Positions 26,381 through 39,315 are shown, numbered from the stretch's first letter. The stretch is 64,000 nt of DNA from Actinernus sp. WN-2022 (GCA_030867875.1 JAOWCC010000577.1:72411012-72475011); one strand, 5' to 3'. A program made the numbers and translations. Notes: generated by a model not told the origin, from the sequence alone.

Positions 26381-26715
26381 TCGATATAACTATATGTAAT
26401 TATATCTCTAATAGGATTATCAAGTTGGATTTTACGTACAAGAATGTCTAGGGACACTTTGAATGACCCTTAGTTACCCCATAGTAGTATAGTCGGCGTC
26501 AATTAAATACAACTTTTTCTTGTACAACAAAACTCAAAAGGTTGTGAATGTTATGGACGCCTTTTTTCTTGCACAAGGGGCGTTATGAAGTGGATTTCTG
26601 AATTCACTTTATGACGCCCCTTGTGCAAGAAAACAAGGCGTCCATAACATTCACAACCTTTTGAGTTTTGTTGTACAAGAAAAAGTGGTATTTAATTGAC
26701 GCCGACTATACTACT
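26381..26715 (-). repeat. Right terminal inverted repeat of element 2
   Basis: 335 bp, reverse complement of 10934-11268. It contains the 233-bp palindrome at 26483-26715 and, at its inner end, CATATAGTTATATCGA (minus strand) just upstream of the F-box gene. Confidence 0.93.
26483..26715. repeat. 233-bp terminal palindrome in the right TIR
   Basis: Mirror copy of 10934-11166 with the same internal mismatches, so both ends carry the same hairpin form. Confidence 0.9.
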
Positions 26716-26720
26716 AGTAC
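26716..26720. other. Target-site duplication, right copy (AGTAC)
   Basis: AGTAC directly after the TIR end CTATACTACT; matches 10929-10933. Confidence 0.8.
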
Positions 26721-27085
26721 GTTTTGAACTTTCCTTTCAATTCAAGTGCGATCAGCGTCACCCCGTCAGCACCTTAAAATATTGCTATCACTTTCACTGT
26801 ATCTGTGCTCAAGACTTCGTTTCTTGCTTCGGGTGTTCAGGTGTTTCGATTCACTCAGTATATATTTGTACATTGTTTGCAAGTATTAGCTATAATGATG
26901 GCTTCTTAATTGCGTTCGACGAAGGAGAACGCATACTAATCTTGCAGTGGACTCCCTGTGGTTATGTGTGGGCTACCTGTGCTTCCCCAGGCGAAAGAAA
27001 TCGAGATTCGTGTATGTCATCATGTATGTTTGTACTTTTTAGAATAAATTATCTCGGTCGGGGAACTGGTAACCACACGTACACG

Positions 27086-27140
27086 ATGCTGGCATTCTCC
27101 AAAATAACCGCTCTTATGGTTTCTGTTTTGCTCGCGATCG
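27086..27140 (+). CDS. Possible first coding exon with signal peptide
   Basis: ATG 27086 opens a 55-nt stretch encoding MLAFSKITALMVSVLLAI followed exactly by a consensus splice donor G|GTAAGT at 27141. A basic-hydrophobic start of this length is a typical secretory signal. Later exons are not identified. It lies 366 bp right of the Polinton insertion. Confidence 0.35.
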
Positions 27141-27141
27141 G

Positions 27142-29400
27142 TAAGTTACTTGCCTTATTTTCCGACAATCCAATGCAATGATGTTTCAAAGGTTCGCAAG
27201 TACAATTGAGCAAAGCCTGAGGAAAGTGTGTAGTACATCTGGATGACTGACAAAGTCTAATATGGTCTGTTTTGTACCTTGAACATTCAACTCGACCATA
27301 ATTATTATTTATTTGTGCTGAACCCGAGTGAATCTGCGATCGAAAATTATGCTGTTGGCTTGCTCGCTGCATTGAATTGTGCTGTTCGCTTTGCCGATAC
27401 CAAAACTGCAAATGGTCAAGATGCTATAAATCTGAAGAAAAATATATGGATATGAATATTTTAGTGTTCATCGTGGTTCTACAAATTAACACTGCATTCA
27501 GGGTATAACCACACTTGGATATGTCAAGGAACTTAAATATCAAAACAAGGTGAGGGAAATTTAAAGTACTCTTTATTGCTGTGTACCGTAATATGATCAG
27601 ATATTATTCTGCAATAACAATGGACACTCAATATTCTGCAGCCAGCCTTGGTCTCACTTGAAGAATAATTTGAATCCTCTGAAGGTGTAGTTTACACACA
27701 TGTACATATATTTTATGTTCTACACTGGAGTGTAATCAGTGACATTTAGTCAGTATTATGGAGATCATAGCCTTGGTCATGAAAACTGGGATGCAGTTTA
27801 TACACATCTGAATAGGGCTGATTATGTTCTATACTAACTCCTATGTACTATTTCAAACACAAATTGGAGAAGTATTACAAATGTTGAGAAAACAATTGAA
27901 ACCCGAGAGGCGTAGTTCTCATACAAAAAAATATGTCGAACGCACTTTGATAATCTATGATTACTTGTAGTATTTCACTCGACTCACTCGACAAATTCAC
28001 TTGAAAGAAGCGGAAATAGCCCGATTCAAAATGGCTCTGGGAGGTTTCAGGTTGGCCTTACGATCTCGCTGCAAGAATGAAAAAAATGACAGCCACAGAA
28101 TATGGCAAAAAGACGACAGAACTCTTAGCACAAACCTTCGCTGTGAACGTGAGAGAACGCAATCAGCACGTCATCAATCTCATTCCCAGAGACCGCGATT
28201 GGAACGTCAGAAAAATTACTGGCTGCGCAATGCGCACACATAAAATATGGGAAGATGCCGCATAAATCCATTATGTCACACGTAGGAAATATATCATGAA
28301 CTACGCATGTTTATAGCCCTGTTTACCGTCTGTTTTGCTCTTTGCAAATCAAAAATTACAGCAAGTTTCGAAAATATTCACTATGGGAGATTAATTACTC
28401 CGTCTTCGTCAGCATAATTCGGTTTGGAACAAGTAAGGTTGCGGTAAACAGAACACCATATCACGATTGGCACGTTACAAACTCTGTCAAGATTATGAAT
28501 GTGTTGTGCAAATTCCCACTTGTGCCGACGACGACAACATAAATAATATGCAGAGCGCATTGTAAGACTCGGGCTCGCCACAGGCGAGTAATAACGTGTT
28601 TTGATATTTATCGTTAAAAATCTGCTTGTAAAATCTGCAAAAACTTTACTGCCGTTACAGCATTATTAATGAGATGTAAAAGAAACCTATAAGATGACAT
28701 ATCTTAGTTTAATTTAATGAAAGTTTGTTCAGCCAGGAAGATAATGTTTACAGTCTGATGGTAAACTGTAATCAATGCGCTAGAGCTGTGTTTGACGAGT
28801 CTAGAAACTGATTGGCCACCTAACGTGTCCAACAAATATCAGTAACTTTGAAAGTTTGTATAGGCTCTACTCTATGTTAATATTGCGTCAGTAGCTGCTA
28901 TTGAAACTGAATCAGATGAAACAAATGAGTCTTCTAGTTACTAAATTGAGATGAAATTAAGCAAAAGAGGATTCAACATTTCCAAAACATGTTTCCTAAC
29001 CTTTGTTACAATCATTATGGATGCAATTAATAAATTTAAAAAGATGGCACCTGTCAAATCACCAAATTCAACCTACATCCACCTAAGTAAACACGAGTTA
29101 TTATTACAGTTTTTGATTTTGATGGGGATAATTTATATTTGAATACGATAACTTGAATTCATGTTTACGGTCAATTGTAAGGTATAACGTAGAAGAAACA
29201 AGTTGGTCCAGACTTTATCCACGCAAATTAGCAAATGTTGAGCTTGATACATGAAGGTATATTACGGATTTTCTAACCTCGGATTATTTTCGGATCTTAT
29301 TTCTGTGAAAAATACTTTTGTTACTAATCGCTTGGTGTTGTACAAAGTAGGGTGCTTAATTAGGTTGCTGTCTATGACTTTTTTATTTCAGGATAACAAA
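27142..29400. other. AT-rich host DNA, no supported gene
   Basis: No convincing ORF, RNA or repeat structure seen apart from short low-complexity AT runs. The end (29392-29395) is a likely splice acceptor, TTTATTTCAG, for the GPCR that follows. Confidence 0.4.
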
Positions 29401-29451
29401 GCAAATGAAAACAAAGAGGTTACAGCATGGTGGACTAACTGATGGAACAAA

Positions 29452-30603
29452 ATGGATGTCTATAACACATCTGTAAACTCCTCGCAACCTCCACACTTAT
29501 CAGGCAATGGAGAATCATTTCTTCAGATACAACTCGTATGCTATTTAGCAATAGCAGTTACCAGTATCATTGGAAATGCTCTGATTTTCTGGAGAATTTT
29601 GAACAGAATACAAAGACGAATTAGTGATTACTTTGTGATCAATCTCTCAATAAGTGATGTCTTGGTCGGTTTTCTTAGTATTCCATTGGATGTCGCTGAG
29701 CGACTCTCAAATGGTTGGCCGTTTTGGGGATTCATGTGTAAAATTGTGTATCCCTTACAAACAGTTCTCATGTCAGTTTCAGTATTCACAATGCTGTTTA
29801 TTAGTATTGAAAGACATCGTGCAGTCGTGACGCCTTTTAAAGAAAGACCTACCAGAAGAAGTATCATACTCGTGATATTGAGCCTATGGGGAGCTAGTTG
29901 TTTGTTGGTCTCCCCATTGATGACTGTGCTGAAGATGAATCAACACCAGTGCATCGAGGAGTGGCCAAGTACAAGATATGTCAAGTTATATACGATGTGT
30001 GTTTTTCTATTGCTCTATTTGATTCCTCTTCTACTTATCACCGTATGTTATACACGTACTGGAATCCAACTGCAAATAGAAATGAATAATCTTATGAACT
30101 TTATGCGGCGAGGGTCCGGAAATAAACACATGCATAACATAATACGTGAGCGACACAACAGGAACGTTCGAATCTGTAAAGTGTTTGTCACAGTTGTTGT
30201 GATATTTGCATTGTTTGAACTACCAACCCATGTCATCTGGCTATGGCATGGTTTTGGGAATGGAGGCAATTCCGAGTATTTCGCGCATATGCTACCGCTG
30301 TGTAACATTTTGACTTATCTCCACAGCGCAACTGACCCGTTTATTCTGGGGTCGCTTGAGTGGCGGTCTCCTGTCAGTTCGTGCAAGTATATCTTCACAA
30401 GGACAACCAGCCATAAAATGACTGAGAAAAAGTCCCAGTTCCATAATGGACAACGAAGTCGAGAGTCTTTAAAGGATTATATAAGACCAAATGCCAGGAA
30501 ATCTTATATTGCTGAAAATATTAACCTGAAAATAGTAACAACCAGTCATCCGGATGAGAGATGCAGCACTTTCCACATAGTTTATATGGAGTCTACAGTT
30601 TGA
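29452..30603 (+). CDS. Class A (rhodopsin-like) GPCR, neuropeptide-receptor-like
   Basis: 383 aa in one exon; a TTTCAG acceptor about 60 bp upstream suggests a 5' UTR intron. Seven hydrophobic segments with class A landmarks: N42 (TM1 GN), D69 (TM2 LSISD), C96, E120-R121-H122 in place of DRY, W146, C167 (disulphide partner of C96), P192, FELP in TM6 instead of CWxP, and DPFIL in TM7 instead of NPxxY. N-glycosylation sites at N5 and N9. The ligand is unknown; peptide-receptor-like by overall pattern. It is a paralogue of the gene at 50348-51490. Confidence 0.85.
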   Translation: MDVYNTSVNSSQPPHLSGNGESFLQIQLVCYLAIAVTSIIGNALIFWRILNRIQRRISDYFVINLSISDVLVGFLSIPLDVAERLSNGWPFWGFMCKIVYPLQTVLMSVSVFTMLFISIERHRAVVTPFKERPTRRSIILVILSLWGASCLLVSPLMTVLKMNQHQCIEEWPSTRYVKLYTMCVFLLLYLIPLLLITVCYTRTGIQLQIEMNNLMNFMRRGSGNKHMHNIIRERHNRNVRICKVFVTVVVIFALFELPTHVIWLWHGFGNGGNSEYFAHMLPLCNILTYLHSATDPFILGSLEWRSPVSSCKYIFTRTTSHKMTEKKSQFHNGQRSRESLKDYIRPNARKSYIAENINLKIVTTSHPDERCSTFHIVYMESTV

Positions 30604-30751
30604 ATGTTGAAGAATTTGATTGCTAGCGCTATATCATGATAGCGCAGCTGCACTGAATACTGAACCACGATCACATCAAGTTCAAAGCTGGAAGAATACA
30701 AGCAATATTGTGACTTAATTTGTTTAGTATATTTTGGTCATTGCTATTTAA

Positions 30752-30940
30752 GAAATAGAAAACATTTCCCGTGTTTCTATAGAGTTATAGAAACACGAGT
30801 GGGAGTTTGGGAGAACGAGAAATGGCAGTGGGAACACGAGCCCGAAGGGCGAGTGTTTCCACAGCTATTTCGAGTTCTTTGAAACTTCCACAAGTGTTTC
30901 TATAACTCTATAGAAACAAGGGGAAATATTTTCTATTTCC
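30752..30940. repeat. Foldback/MITE-like element
   Basis: Ends GAAATAGAAAAC.TTTCCC and GGGGAAATATTTTCTATTTC, with internal GTGTTTCTATAGAGTTATAG motifs near both ends. Downstream TTATAAAATAACCCACAG recurs, inverted, beside a half copy at 32122-32196. Confidence 0.65.
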
Positions 30941-30960
30941 TTTATAAAATAACCCACAGG

Positions 30961-32120
30961 AAATAAGTACAACAAAGGAAAATCGTGCGTTTATTATGAT
31001 CATCAAAACATAAATTCTCCTAACTATGCAGTCGTACGTCATGAACTTATCACATGACTAAATCAGTCAGTTTTGTCAATCCGATTCAGTGAGTTTGAAA
31101 ACAGTTCCCTAGCTACGAAAAGCCTTTTAATTGGAGCCCAAAATTACACAGAATGATGAAGAAAAAGAAGTTATATGGACTAATGCTAAAACTTGATTGA
31201 CAATACACGGAAGCACGTAATGTTCAACAGTTCATTTTGCCTCATGGAATTCACGGCGTGGATCAAGCGGGCGCCGGTTTTCGTACCAAACAAAGTTTGC
31301 AGGAGACTTGAGGAGATCAAGTCGTGTTGCAAGAAAGGAGGATATTTTGGATTTCTCTTTAAAATCTATAGCTACAAAGCATGGAAGTCATCACTCGGGT
31401 CATCAGTTGTTTTGTACATTCTGTCTTCCAAGGAGTAGAATAGTTCTTCGTCGATTCGCCGTGTGCCATGCCTCATGCGGTCGCATACGGACGGCAGGTT
31501 GTTTTCATCAGACACTTCAAGCTTGATCAGATTTCCTTGCCATTCTCATCCTCTACGGCACCTATAGAGAGTCATACTGAACCGTACATTCATCAATTAA
31601 CAAGAGTAGTCGAAAGGGACGGCGTTGGATGGAGTTTTAGCATCTGTACGAGACTGTAGCACTTGGATGTTGATCAACTATGTCAGGTTTGTGCTCCACA
31701 TTTTGCTGTATTTTTGATTTCCATTTCTATTTCAACCTCTATTTTGTGCATCTAGAAATATTTAAGACATGATTGTTTTAAGTTCTCCGGCTTAAATCTA
31801 CCAAACAATAGTTTTTAATTGAGCTTAGTCAGCCAAAATAGACTGTTTTGGCGAAAATGATTGTTTAATATCGCACAAATTGCGAGCAACTCAACCGGCT
31901 TTGTCCACAGAAATGAATGTTGTAATTCGTACTTTGAGATTGTTTTGAGTTCAATAAAACATCGGCTTGTTCCTAAACTAACAACACATTGTCGTTTCTT
32001 ACAATACTGTAGCTGGTTCTTCGTCGAATTGAATTTAGTGCTCAATGTTTTTAGAAAAGTGTAGGAATTATTTCGCCGAGTTTCCGATTGAGTTCAAGGC
32101 CACGATGCCGGCATAATTTG
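30961..32120. other. AT-rich host DNA
   Basis: No gene that I can support; short open frames (for example around 31200-31650) lack recognisable domains. Confidence 0.35.
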
Positions 32121-32121
32121 C

Positions 32122-32196
32122 CATGTTTCTATAGAGTTATAGGAACACGGCTTTCAACCAATCAGAGCGCGTATTTTCTGTGGGTTATTTTATAAA
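32122..32196. repeat. Half copy of the 30752 foldback family
   Basis: CATGTTTCTATAGAGTTATA, then CCAATCAGAGCGC and CTGTGGGTTATTTTATAAA, matching the end of the 30752-30960 element in inverted orientation. Confidence 0.55.
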
Positions 32197-32954
32197 TAAT
32201 ATTTCAACGCGAAACGGTACTCTATGCTGAATAATTTATACACATAGACCAAATTTCATTTCGTTTTATATCAAAAGTCATCATATAAATACTTCCCCTA
32301 TCTAAACTATCATTTTGAAATCAATAGTTTTGGACGATATAGCAACAACGGCTTGTTAGATATCGCAGCTCAAAATTAGACTTTTGTTTGAGAATGGGTA
32401 TTAATGATTGACTAGCGTCGTTTTGTCCCCCCCCCCAAAAAAGACATTTAATTATTTCAAACTTATAAACCTTCAGTGGCATAGGGAGGAGGTCAAGGGG
32501 GTGGGGCAGTCCCCCCGCCTCTGCCCAGTTCCAGAAGAGAGATTGACAGAAGACATCAATGAAAATCTCCCAATTTTCAGGATATCCACACGCCCCTGTA
32601 AACTTTAATTATTAACATACGCATTTTATTTTAAATAATAGAACAGTGTATTATTCTCCTGAAAAGAACTATTTCTAATGGCGAAAATCAGATATTTGTA
32701 ATGCATATTGAACCCCTTTGATGGAGGGCTTCAAATGGGAAGGTTCAATGTTTTTTAGTTAGATTCGTTTGCTAATGTTAAATTGTGGATCGTTTCACAC
32801 TAGAAACAGGTAATAATATACGTTTTGATCTTTTGCTAAGCTCCAGAACTTTCATAAAGTTCTGCTATGTTTTGGAGATTGATTAAGCCGGAGCCATTCC
32901 TCGGGAGAAATTAGATATACCAGAGATCAGCTCAGTAAACTTTTTGACTCATAG

Positions 32955-33255
32955 GTAATGTCACGGCTATTTCTCTACGGATTAGAAGTGTGGGACTCTG
33001 CCTTTCAAGGCATTATACTTAGATCGTATTGATTCTTTCACTAAGCGAACCTTTCGATTTGGATATACGTCGTAGAAGATACCCGACGTAATTAACAGAA
33101 TAACTAGTGACACTGAGCATGGTTTATAGGACTTACTTCCTCCAAAAAAAGGAAGAGCCCTAAGTGAGCGTAGGCACGAGTTCGTACTCCCAAGAGTGAA
33201 AACAGAGCGATACAAACGAGTTTTTGTAAATAGATGCCTTTTTAAATTTGTTCGG
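32955..33255 (+). mobile_element. Degenerate LINE reverse-transcriptase C-terminal remnant
   Basis: With frame changes it reads LDRIDSFTKRTFRFGY, then DLLPPKKGRALSERRHEF and RYKRVFVNRCLFKF. This pattern is common to the C-terminus of CR1/Jockey-type non-LTR retrotransposon ORF2. Several stops and frameshifts; not functional. Confidence 0.55.
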
Positions 33256-35847
33256 TAGCATAGTATTCACCTAGAACTATACATTTTGAATTATTTATTA
33301 CTATTATTTATATATATACAGGTAAATTAGGTCTAGCTTAGTTTTTGTATAGTTATAACCATTTTGTATAGTATGGATTGTAAAGTTACATGACGCATGA
33401 GTCGTAATAGAATGTGGCATGTAACGTAAAACGTTTCGTTCAAGCCACGAAATCAATCCGAAATCAAACGTTTTGGTGAAAAATACTTACAACTAAAACG
33501 CTTATGGTCTCTCAGTGTACTTGGCATTGCTATTAAACAGTTAAAGTACATATGAATCCATGTTTATCATTAAAATCGATTCTACATCAAATAAATAGTT
33601 GAATAGCTAGTAAAATATTTCTTAATTTGAGTGTTGGTTTATGTTTCGAATATGTATATGACGTGAAGTCAAACATCGAATAATTTATTATCCAAAAACT
33701 TGCTGGAAGAGATATATGATATTTTACAAACATCTATGCTATATTTTGAAGCTTATATCCGTGATTTTACCAACTATTTTGTCCAAATCAGAAGGGATTC
33801 TCCTTTTATTCACAAGGATAATTCCCGGTTTGAAGTCACGCTTTAGCATATTCGAAATATAAACCTTTATAACTCATAGGCGCAACACTCATATCAAGAA
33901 AAACGTTACCATTAAAATATTTCAGTTGATACATAATCGATTTTAATGATACAATGTTTGAGCTCAAATATATGCACTTTAAGATGTGCTTCAGCCAATT
34001 CGGTCTAGCTCGTTCGTTTTATTGATTGCAATCAATTAAACGATTACAATCGCAATCGTTTTATTGAGAAAATTTGAGAAAATTAAACTACATACGAATA
34101 ATCTCTGTGGTCTCAGTCCGTTTGCCCAATAAAAAGCATTGTTAGAATAACTTCCCAATCAAAGTGGAACGATTATGTTTTCAAGATTTGTCTGAGTTTG
34201 TAACTTATAATAAAGGTGGACTCAATATGGCTGCCATCTGAGAAGAGTCAATTGCTCTCCAAATACAAACGTATCCCAAATGGGTTAGACAAAGTGATGT
34301 ATAACATGTATATGACCATAGAAGGGTGAATACATCGAAGAGGTAACCGGCGATATTGAGTGGCATCTTCTTAAATTTTAATAAACCATTAACATACCTG
34401 AAATGCTAATATCGAAATGCAAATAGTGAACAAATCAAATATTCAAACATGGTTTCGAGGCCAAATATATTATCATAAATTGGTATTTCGCATAAAATTA
34501 ACCATTATTACCGTACAGTGCACACACAGGACTAAAACACGTGTCAATATGCTAATTTAATTGTGTGATTGACAACTTCCAAGATGACAGAAAGTCTAAA
34601 CTCTAACCCGAGCCATAAAACTTACCCATGTAAACGATGTTTTAGGGATATGGTTCCATGTTCACAGGTAAACAACTAATTCTCACCCAAATGGAGAGGG
34701 GAAAATACGATGGTTCCTATAACTCAAACTCCTAATCTTCTCCGTTGTAACCACAACGCTAAATGGTGGCATTGCTCGAAAAGGGTTCAATTTTAAATGG
34801 TATAACCATGTCAATTAGTTATCAATCCAGCGCATAGCACGCGAGCCCTGTATTTATGATAATGTGAAATTTGATGCGAAATAACAATTTATGATATAAT
34901 AAATATGGGTAAGAGACCATGGTGAATATCCAATGCTAACAAATGCTACTTCGCAGGCGCTCTGGCGTGCTAACACCATAGTGAGCGAGTTACATGATTT
35001 CACCTATCCCAATAACTCGTCTCTGCGCGTGCGCGCATCCACGAGTTAAAATATAGAAGAATTCGTTTCAGACTTGGTGCTCATAGATTAGCCATAGAAA
35101 CTGGTAGAACATAAACATGCAGAGGGACGCCGCTGCCTTATATCTCGCCCTTGCTCCGAGAGTTTTGCTTCGGGTTCTCTGGTTTTCCTCCCTCCTCAAA
35201 AAGCAACCAAAATTCCAATTCCATCCTAGAGTTCGTCGGAATACTTAAATATAAGCCTCTGGCTTGGGAGACCCGGTAACGGCTTCCTGTATCTTCGACG
35301 TAAAATAAACCATTTATTTATATATATTTATTTATTTGTGTGCTATTATCATTAAATGGTAAATGAAATATATTTCTGCAAAAACGAAGACTGAAAAATT
35401 GTTGCTGATAGTATTTCTTTGGTGGTCAATAAGTTATCATCTGACATCAACGAGCAGGAAGCAAGAGAAGAGTATGCTGCCTGGCTAGCAATCCAAGAAA
35501 CATATCAAGAGAAATAAAAACTGGCGCATGCGCCTTAAACACGCTAGGAGGTTTGCGCGTGCGCGACATATGTAGCGCAGCCCTGGTATCTAGTCAACAT
35601 TGTTGCTTCGGTGAGTAAACGGGGAAACTTTTTGTTGCGGTTCTGTGAAGCAACAATGTTTCTCAAATGTTTCAAAAACATTTTTGCTTTTCGGAGACAA
35701 ATGCTGCTTCTGCGACATATGTTTCGCGCGCGCAAACGAGGAACCATTTTGGAAAACACTGAAATTCACAAAGGGAACCCCAACAATGTTTTCTCGTTTG
35801 CGCAGGGCATAATGATAATAATAATATAAACTAATTGCGATACCGAA
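33256..35847. other. AT-rich host DNA with likely retroelement debris
   Basis: No supported gene. Around 35120-35330 a CT-rich stretch followed by TTATTTATATATATTTATT looks like the 3' end of an old retroelement, which I cannot classify. Confidence 0.3.
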
Positions 35848-36776
35848 TTTTATTATATGGCAGCTCCGTGAGCGGGCAAGATGATTCTGAATGCTGCAAT
35901 CTGATTGGTTGCTCAGCGGGCAAGATTTTTTCATCTTGCCCCCTCAGGATTTTCCAAATTCGCTCACAATTCTTCGTAAACAAATAGCGACAGAACCCAT
36001 ACATTTTGAAAGAAACTAAACAATTTGTGACATGAAGACAAATACTAATTTAAAAATCGTTCTGCTTTTTCGTTTACAGCTAAAATTCAACTGTTTGGAG
36101 GGATTGAATGCAGTTTTCTCTGGCTCTCGCAAGATCGATGAAAACAACTGCAGCAAAATCGGCTGAATTGAATGAAGATAAAAAACTATAGCGAAGCTAA
36201 AATGGCCGTGACTTCAAAAACACAAAGAAAAGTTCGGCTACCTCAAAACGCTACTACGGAAACGAGTAAGCTTAGCACACAGTTTCATCAAAGAAAACAG
36301 GTTTTATATTGTATGAGCTAAGAAATTCAGCATTCACATTTGGTAATTGGCTTACAAATTAAGAGTATTTATTAATTAATACTTACAAGTTTGTTTGTAT
36401 TCTTCTACAGCTTTGCAGTGTCCTTATCTGAGTCATCGCCACTCGAGTAATTCCAACGCCGGTTTTCAACTTTCAAATATTCCACAAAAATGCTCATTTT
36501 TGTCTCTAGATAATGCATTCGGCCTTCCTGATGACGTTGTTATTGAAACTCAGTACATCTGATGTAAAGTACAGGTCAGTTTTCATCCATAAAAACGCAT
36601 TTTTTTAGTTGGAAAACAAACTGTTTTGAACGCCACAAGGTTGAACTTCAAGTGAAAGTCGTCGACTCTCAGTCTAATTTTAGATTGATTTCTATTCGCT
36701 CTTCAGTTTACCAGGCAATGGATTCCTGGCGCGTGTGTCAAAGTGTGATTTTATTCATTTTTGCCATATAATAAAA
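35848..36776. mobile_element. Possible non-autonomous DNA transposon, 929 bp
   Basis: Ends are the inverted pair TTTTATTATATGGCA (35848-35862) and TGCCATATAATAAAA (36762-36776). No transposase is inside. The TIR is short, so chance is not fully excluded. Confidence 0.45.
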
Positions 36777-36778
36777 AC

Positions 36779-36923
36779 CTTACTGACCAAGCTTGTTCGG
36801 TAAAGATGGGGGAATATAGGTCTCGTTAATATTTTGCGTTTTTATTCGTCTCGGTCCATAACACGCAAAAAATGAACTTGGCCAATATCCCCCCCCATCT
36901 TGGCCTCACGCTTGGTCAATAAC
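36779..36923. repeat. MITE-like foldback (GACCAAGC family)
   Basis: Arms TACTGACCAAGC...AAGATGGGGG and CCCCCATCTTGGCCTCACGC, then TTGGTCAATAA. A second member at 48823-49080 is split by other DNA. Confidence 0.65.
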
Positions 36924-36929
36924 CTCTAT

Positions 36930-39315
36930 ATATTGCCGGCCAGTTGGGAAAAAATATATTTCGTATTGGGCGGAGTCGCGCAATACACAAAATATATTTG
37001 CTTCCAACGCCGGCGTCTCAAAATCGCAATTAATTTTGTATCGCGATTCAACAGATAAGTCGGGAATTGTTAAAAGAAAGAATAAAGAAGAGAATGAAGT
37101 ACCAAACTCATGCTGATCGTATTTTGAATTCTCAAAAGGCGACTAGTATATCCATGGCAATGGTTTCACGGCTTGAGTGGAGAACACTTTCGCTACGTGT
37201 TTTAATTTGAAACCTCTTCAACGCTAGCTTCTACATTCCATTCTTGTCAAATAAACGTCAGTTTCAAAAATGATAAGTGATTTCGAGTTTAAGGGTTATC
37301 TAATTTTAAAAGAAGTGGGTTTTTCTTCATTGAAAGAACCCCTTTTTTGTTTATTTGATTTGAGGCTTGATTTGAACGACTTTTGCAATTTTACTTTTAG
37401 CAGATAAGACCTTACCTATAGCAACCTTACCTGTAGCATTGAAGAATTCTTATCTTGTAATTGACAACGATTTGAAGGTGAAATTGTAGAAATCTTGCCA
37501 CGACGCGCTCAATAAATGTGTTGAACAAACGACTTTTTAACTTAACCGGGAATCCATGTGACTGCAAGGGCTCGCGCAAGAGCCGATCAGAGGCTGGTAT
37601 TCTTAGACGCCAATACCATGTTATATTGTAAAGTAAACAAAATGAGCAGTGAATCGTGATACAAAATATCCATCTTTAGAAAATAAATACAATAGATTTA
37701 AAATCATTTATGCCAATACATATAAAGTAACCGCGTTTTAGTAGTGAATATATTCTTATTACAGGAGGGACGTTTTATAGCTCGAGGAATAAAATAGCTC
37801 CTGTGCCTGTTGGTCCAGAAAACGGACGCAATTTATGCAATGGGTCTATAGATAGACGGTGTCTGTAAAGATTTAGGCTCTAAAACTCCTATATTCTGAT
37901 GAAAATGCCTTCCTCCCTCTCGCGCAGTTCTTCCTAGGTTTTGCCTTTGACAGATCGAAAACCGCGGATCATTTGCATAATGTTGAAGCTCGATATTTTC
38001 AGGAAAATATACTGTGCTATTTAAGAGAAAATGTGCATGTTAGTAACGTTTATACGTTTGGAGATGAAATAACCAACCCTTGTGAATTTGTCAAGATTTA
38101 AAGTGTGTGAAAAACACCAAAACGAGGCTAGTCATTCATGACTCAGTCTATTACCATACAAAAGTCTATAATTTAATAGAGTTGTGATATTCTTCAAGCT
38201 TTTATAGCTATCATCATGCAAAAACTATCGATTTCAAACAGGAAGACTAATCTTTTAGTAAGCGAAGGGGTATTGTCAACCCCCAAATAATAAACTTGCT
38301 TACAACGAAAGACAAAAATAACTACTCAGATTAGCAGTGTGCTTTCCATTCGAAAAATGGCGTCAAATGTAAAAAGCTATTGTCCTGGTAACGTGAACAC
38401 GAGGCTAGTCAGTCCACACAAAAGCTTTTGAACGTGTAAGCGAGGCTAGTCAGTCCTAAACAATAGTTAGTTAAATTGGACGCCATTTTTCGAATGGGTC
38501 TATACTGGAGAAAATTTGAGATAACTGCAAAGAAGGAAAGACCGATACAACGTATAATTTTGAAATTAGTGGTACAATATTTCGATCGGATGGCCACACC
38601 AGCCTTCTTCAGGTACAATGAAGAAAATTTGCATTGGCGTGTATTTTTGATCGTGATACTGAGCTGTCATAAAACAGATTACAATATGAAAACATGAAGT
38701 TGAAAACAGATATCTAGTATGACTCTTCCCGGATGTTAAGGCCATAGGGTTCGAGTGTTCTCGCCTGTGCGATTAAAAACGCTTCTCTAGCCTTACGTAT
38801 AGGTGAAGGATAGGAAAATATTTTTAGAGAAATTTAGAGGAACTTGAAATTGTTTCACTGTAACCAAAATCAAGAGTGCTTACCATTTGCACAGAAAAAC
38901 CGGTTGGGATGGACAACGTCAAATGGAACGGTATATCCGGTACATCCGCCACCATTTTGTTTTAAGCTATTAAAATCTGCTGGAAACATGGCTGCAGACG
39001 GGACATGGAACGAGTAGATTAGTGCAAATGATACTGGATTTTTTGGTCATTTCGGTTGGAATGGATAACGAGGAATACCTCCGAAGGTATTTATTCCTTA
39101 CCGAACACTTTGTAGTGGATTGAACCGTTTTAATTCCCAACCGAAAATACCGGCAAATGGTAGCGCTCCAAGTTAGTCTAAAATAAGTTTTGGTAATCCA
39201 CTTTAATTGTTTTTCATCCTTTACCTAAATGGTTAGAAACGCATATCATAACATCCACATTGTAGTTCTCTTCTATCCGATGATGTTATTTTTGTAGTTT
39301 TCATTTAAATAAACT
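36930..39315. other. AT-rich host DNA
   Basis: No supported gene; a segment at about 38400-38500 repeats part of 38100-38170 (GAGGCTAGTCAGTCC versus GAGGCTAGTCATTC), suggesting repeat debris. Confidence 0.3.

Larger units (their letters stand above)
10934..26715. mobile_element. Complete Polinton/Maverick (adintovirus-like) element 2
   Basis: A 15,782-bp element bounded by 335-bp TIRs and an AGTAC duplication. It carries the diagnostic set: protein-primed PolB, retrovirus-type DDE integrase, A32-like packaging ATPase and a capsid protein, plus a putative penton. Extra cargo is a TFIIB-like factor, a Cys-rich zinc protein and an F-box/ankyrin protein. I find no adenovirus-type protease. Both TIRs look identical by eye, pointing to a recent insertion. 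The only clear lesion is a frameshift in the PolB N-terminus. Confidence 0.93.

Noticed and set aside
35544..35934. Overlapping 71-114 aa minus-strand open frames
   Set aside because: No domain, and the region contains repeat-like GC-alternating sequence; coding not supported.
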